DNA from: Piscicola geometra
Lineage: Eukaryota; Annelida; Clitellata; Hirudinida; Piscicolidae
Length of the DNA: 64,000 bases
NCBI GenBank assembly: GCA_943735955.1
Contig: OX030957.1
Coordinates: forward strand, 1,303,001 to 1,367,000
Direction: 5' to 3'
Shown here: one piece after another, positions 62,092 to 64,000 of the stretch
Layout: each line of letters opens with the position of its first letter
Numbering within the stretch: the first letter of the stretch is position 1
The notes under the pieces: generated by a model
Database searches by the model: none
The model's input: only the letters and a program-made list of their open reading frames with translations
Told to the model about the DNA's origin: nothing
Program-made: the position numbers and the translations under genes

Positions 62092-62143
62092 GTGGAAGCT
62101 GGTTGGCAGCCTATGTCCCAAATAGGACAACAAGCCAAAGTAA
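62092..62143 (+). mobile_element. LINE 3'-end relic, copy B
   Basis: Frame reads WKLVGSLCPK, stop, DNKPK, stop, preceded by broken frames (ELAKY, stop, HV, stop). It is 40/50 identical to copy A at 47971. Likely the extreme 3' end of the same decayed non-LTR family. Confidence 0.4.
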
Positions 62144-63780
62144 ATGAGTATTAATTTTTCAAACACACTCTTTTAGAAAACTAGCTCAACACATTTCTAA
62201 ATAAAAACTTTTTTGAAAAGAACCAATCAAAGAACCCTCTGGTTTTTATAAGAAATATAATTAAAATAACAGAAGCCATAAAAATCCACTTCAGACAAGG
62301 ATCACGTGTTTAAAAAGGCAGTCACGTGGAAGTCCTCTGAGAGGCTAATAAACTTATGCGTGAGGCTACTTTGAAGCGATTTTATAGTGCAGTACATCTG
62401 TTCGGCATCAGCCAGCATTGGGGAACTTGCTTTCGATTATACGTCGTTAAGTGGTGCATGTGGAGTAATAAAGACAATTAGAAGCAACGCTCAAGAGTAA
62501 TTTTAATTTTAGTGTTCATAAATGTTCGTGGCTAATTTATTTATAGACATGAAATATTTCGTAGCTGAAATTTGAAAGCTAAATAGTGCTCGAACGTGCT
62601 CTAGGTAGCTGGCTGAAATGAATAAGACTTTTTGCTGTCATGCACTTTAATTTATCAAGTGAGCTTCTTTAAAGGACAACTAATTCATCTAATTTAGTTG
62701 ACCTTTAGTTTACTTTTTTCGGCCCAATTATTTTCAAGAAATAATGTTTTGTCTAACTATTGTTTTCATTTTCAGATATTCATTTACGCTCTAAAAGTTT
62801 CAGGCATGCCGGCAGCCGCATACATCATTTGCTTCCGCTATAGACTTTGTTTGGTTGTTTGTAATGCGATCTAATGAATCTAGGTTCGATATCAAATGGT
62901 CATCAACACACTGCATTGTGTTTATGCCCCTTCAAGCTGCTTTCCATTATTGTTTGACTTGTTTATCTGACCTGTAATTTAAATTTTTGTCCGAATGAGA
63001 GTCCTATCAATCAAAAGCTGCGCTGTTTGCACAACAAACAATCCATCTTTTGCTACTTTTTATAAGAGACAGAAACGTTAAAATGCTTTTCCGTTCAGAC
63101 AAAATGGAAGCTTCACACATCTGAAATATTCACTCTTCTTTTGAAAACAATAAATTGAAACTCACATTTGTGAATAGAAATATAAAACTGTAAAACATTT
63201 TCTCAATGTATTTTTGGCCAGCATGACTCGAAATGAATAATGAGCCATAAAGTACTATTTTGAAAATGAGAATTAGAAATAAATTTCCATTAAAAACACA
63301 ATATGAAAGGCCATAATGCTGACGTATGGAGTCCCGCGCACGCATGATTAATCACCTAAAGCTTTGCAAGATAAATACGCATTTTAGGCTAAAAATTTTC
63401 AGAACTAACACAATTTGTCTTCCAATTCTCCCAAGAAGGAAGTTTTTATTCAATGAAACGTTGCAGAAAAGCTTCTAGTTGTTATTCCACGAACTCCGAA
63501 ATCTACGTGCAGTGTGATTGTGTATTCAACGCATATATCGTCTTGTGCATGCTTTCACAAGAGGTTCAGTGCTGAAATGTCACAAAGTAAAGTAACTAAA
63601 AGTATTGCAACAATACTTTCATTTTTGTTGTTATACACATGAACCGATAGCGCAGAGACAGGAAATATGTCTGCATCGAGAGCACTAAGAATTGACAATC
63701 AAAACATCGGAGGCTTTAAAGGTGCCCAAGTGCTGATGACAACAAACATTGCTCGTTTTGGGATGATCACTGTGGTAGGG

Positions 63781-63950
63781 AATGCGGGTAGTGATGATGA
63801 ATGTTGAGGGAGATGATGATGATGATAATGATGATGGTTGGGGATGTCGGCGAAGATGATCATGATCTGTGATACCGGTAGTGGTGATGGTGATGATTGT
63901 TGATTATCACATGAGGTTTTAATGGCGAGAGTGATGAATGGTAGATGATT
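63781..63950 (+). repeat. GATGAT/GGTGATG-rich simple sequence
   Basis: Imperfect (GAT)n with GATGATGATGATGATAATGA at the core and GGTAGTGGTGATGGTGATGA later. Purine-rich on the + strand. Confidence 0.8.
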
Positions 63951-64000
63951 ATTTATACATTGTCAGTACACGAGATCTCTTTGTAGCATTGTTGCCTGCT

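Larger units (their letters stand above)
53816..63780. other. Ten kilobases without a supportable gene
   Basis: AT-rich background. A GC-richer patch at 57720-58090 opens a 78-codon + frame and a 69-codon minus frame, neither with clear homology. Purine-rich + strand tracts occur at 58440-58690 and 58850-58920. A LINE relic sits at 62092. Minus-strand splice-like sites enclose 36 nt at 56824-56859. Otherwise nothing recognised. Confidence 0.4.

Noticed and set aside
63970..63990. CGAGATCTCTTTGT near the right edge, matching the end of the RRM exon at 4717-4730
   Set aside because: Only 14 nt match and no RRM frame surrounds it; taken as coincidence.

Overview
This is a window of AT-rich nuclear DNA from an animal, most likely an invertebrate. 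All recognisable genes are split by GT-AG introns, exons stand out as GC-richer islands in AT-rich sequence, and most of the window is non-coding. The recognisable proteins (an ANKRD29-type ankyrin protein, an Angel-type CCR4-like hydrolase and a DAZAP1/Hrb27C-type RRM protein) are animal families. One short block mixes TTAGG and TTAGGG telomere-type units, so it does not decide between arthropod-type and general metazoan telomeres. I could not assign a species.

Layout. 1-4970: three minus-strand exons of an RRM gene that runs off the left edge. 7110-9892: a striking 2.77-kb inverted repeat made almost wholly of a 16-bp tandem unit and flanked by a 9-bp direct repeat, which I interpret as a foldback-type non-autonomous transposon. 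9.9-23.5 kb: mostly featureless AT-rich DNA with a tRNA-like relic, LINE relics, simple repeats and two weak candidate exons. 23592-25508: complete nine-exon ANKRD29-like gene (+). 26636-30087: complete seven-exon Angel-like gene (+), about 1.1 kb downstream in the same direction. 30-48 kb: mostly empty, with a telomere-like block inside a small inverted-repeat element (40.0-40.4 kb), microsatellites and LINE relics. 48330-49055: a 241-codon minus-strand coding exon of an unrecognised low-complexity protein. It may splice in phase to candidate exons at 41.6 kb and 20.9 kb. 49-64 kb: no convincing gene, only weak candidate exons, simple repeats and a LINE relic.

The genes do not form a pathway; they are unrelated neighbours. 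The Angel protein (RNA 3'-end metabolism) and the RRM protein (mRNA binding) both act on RNA, but nothing in the sequence links them. The strongest candidate for something undescribed is the foldback element at 7.1-9.9 kb. All exon models were assembled by eye from splice sites and reading phase, without alignment or transcript data.
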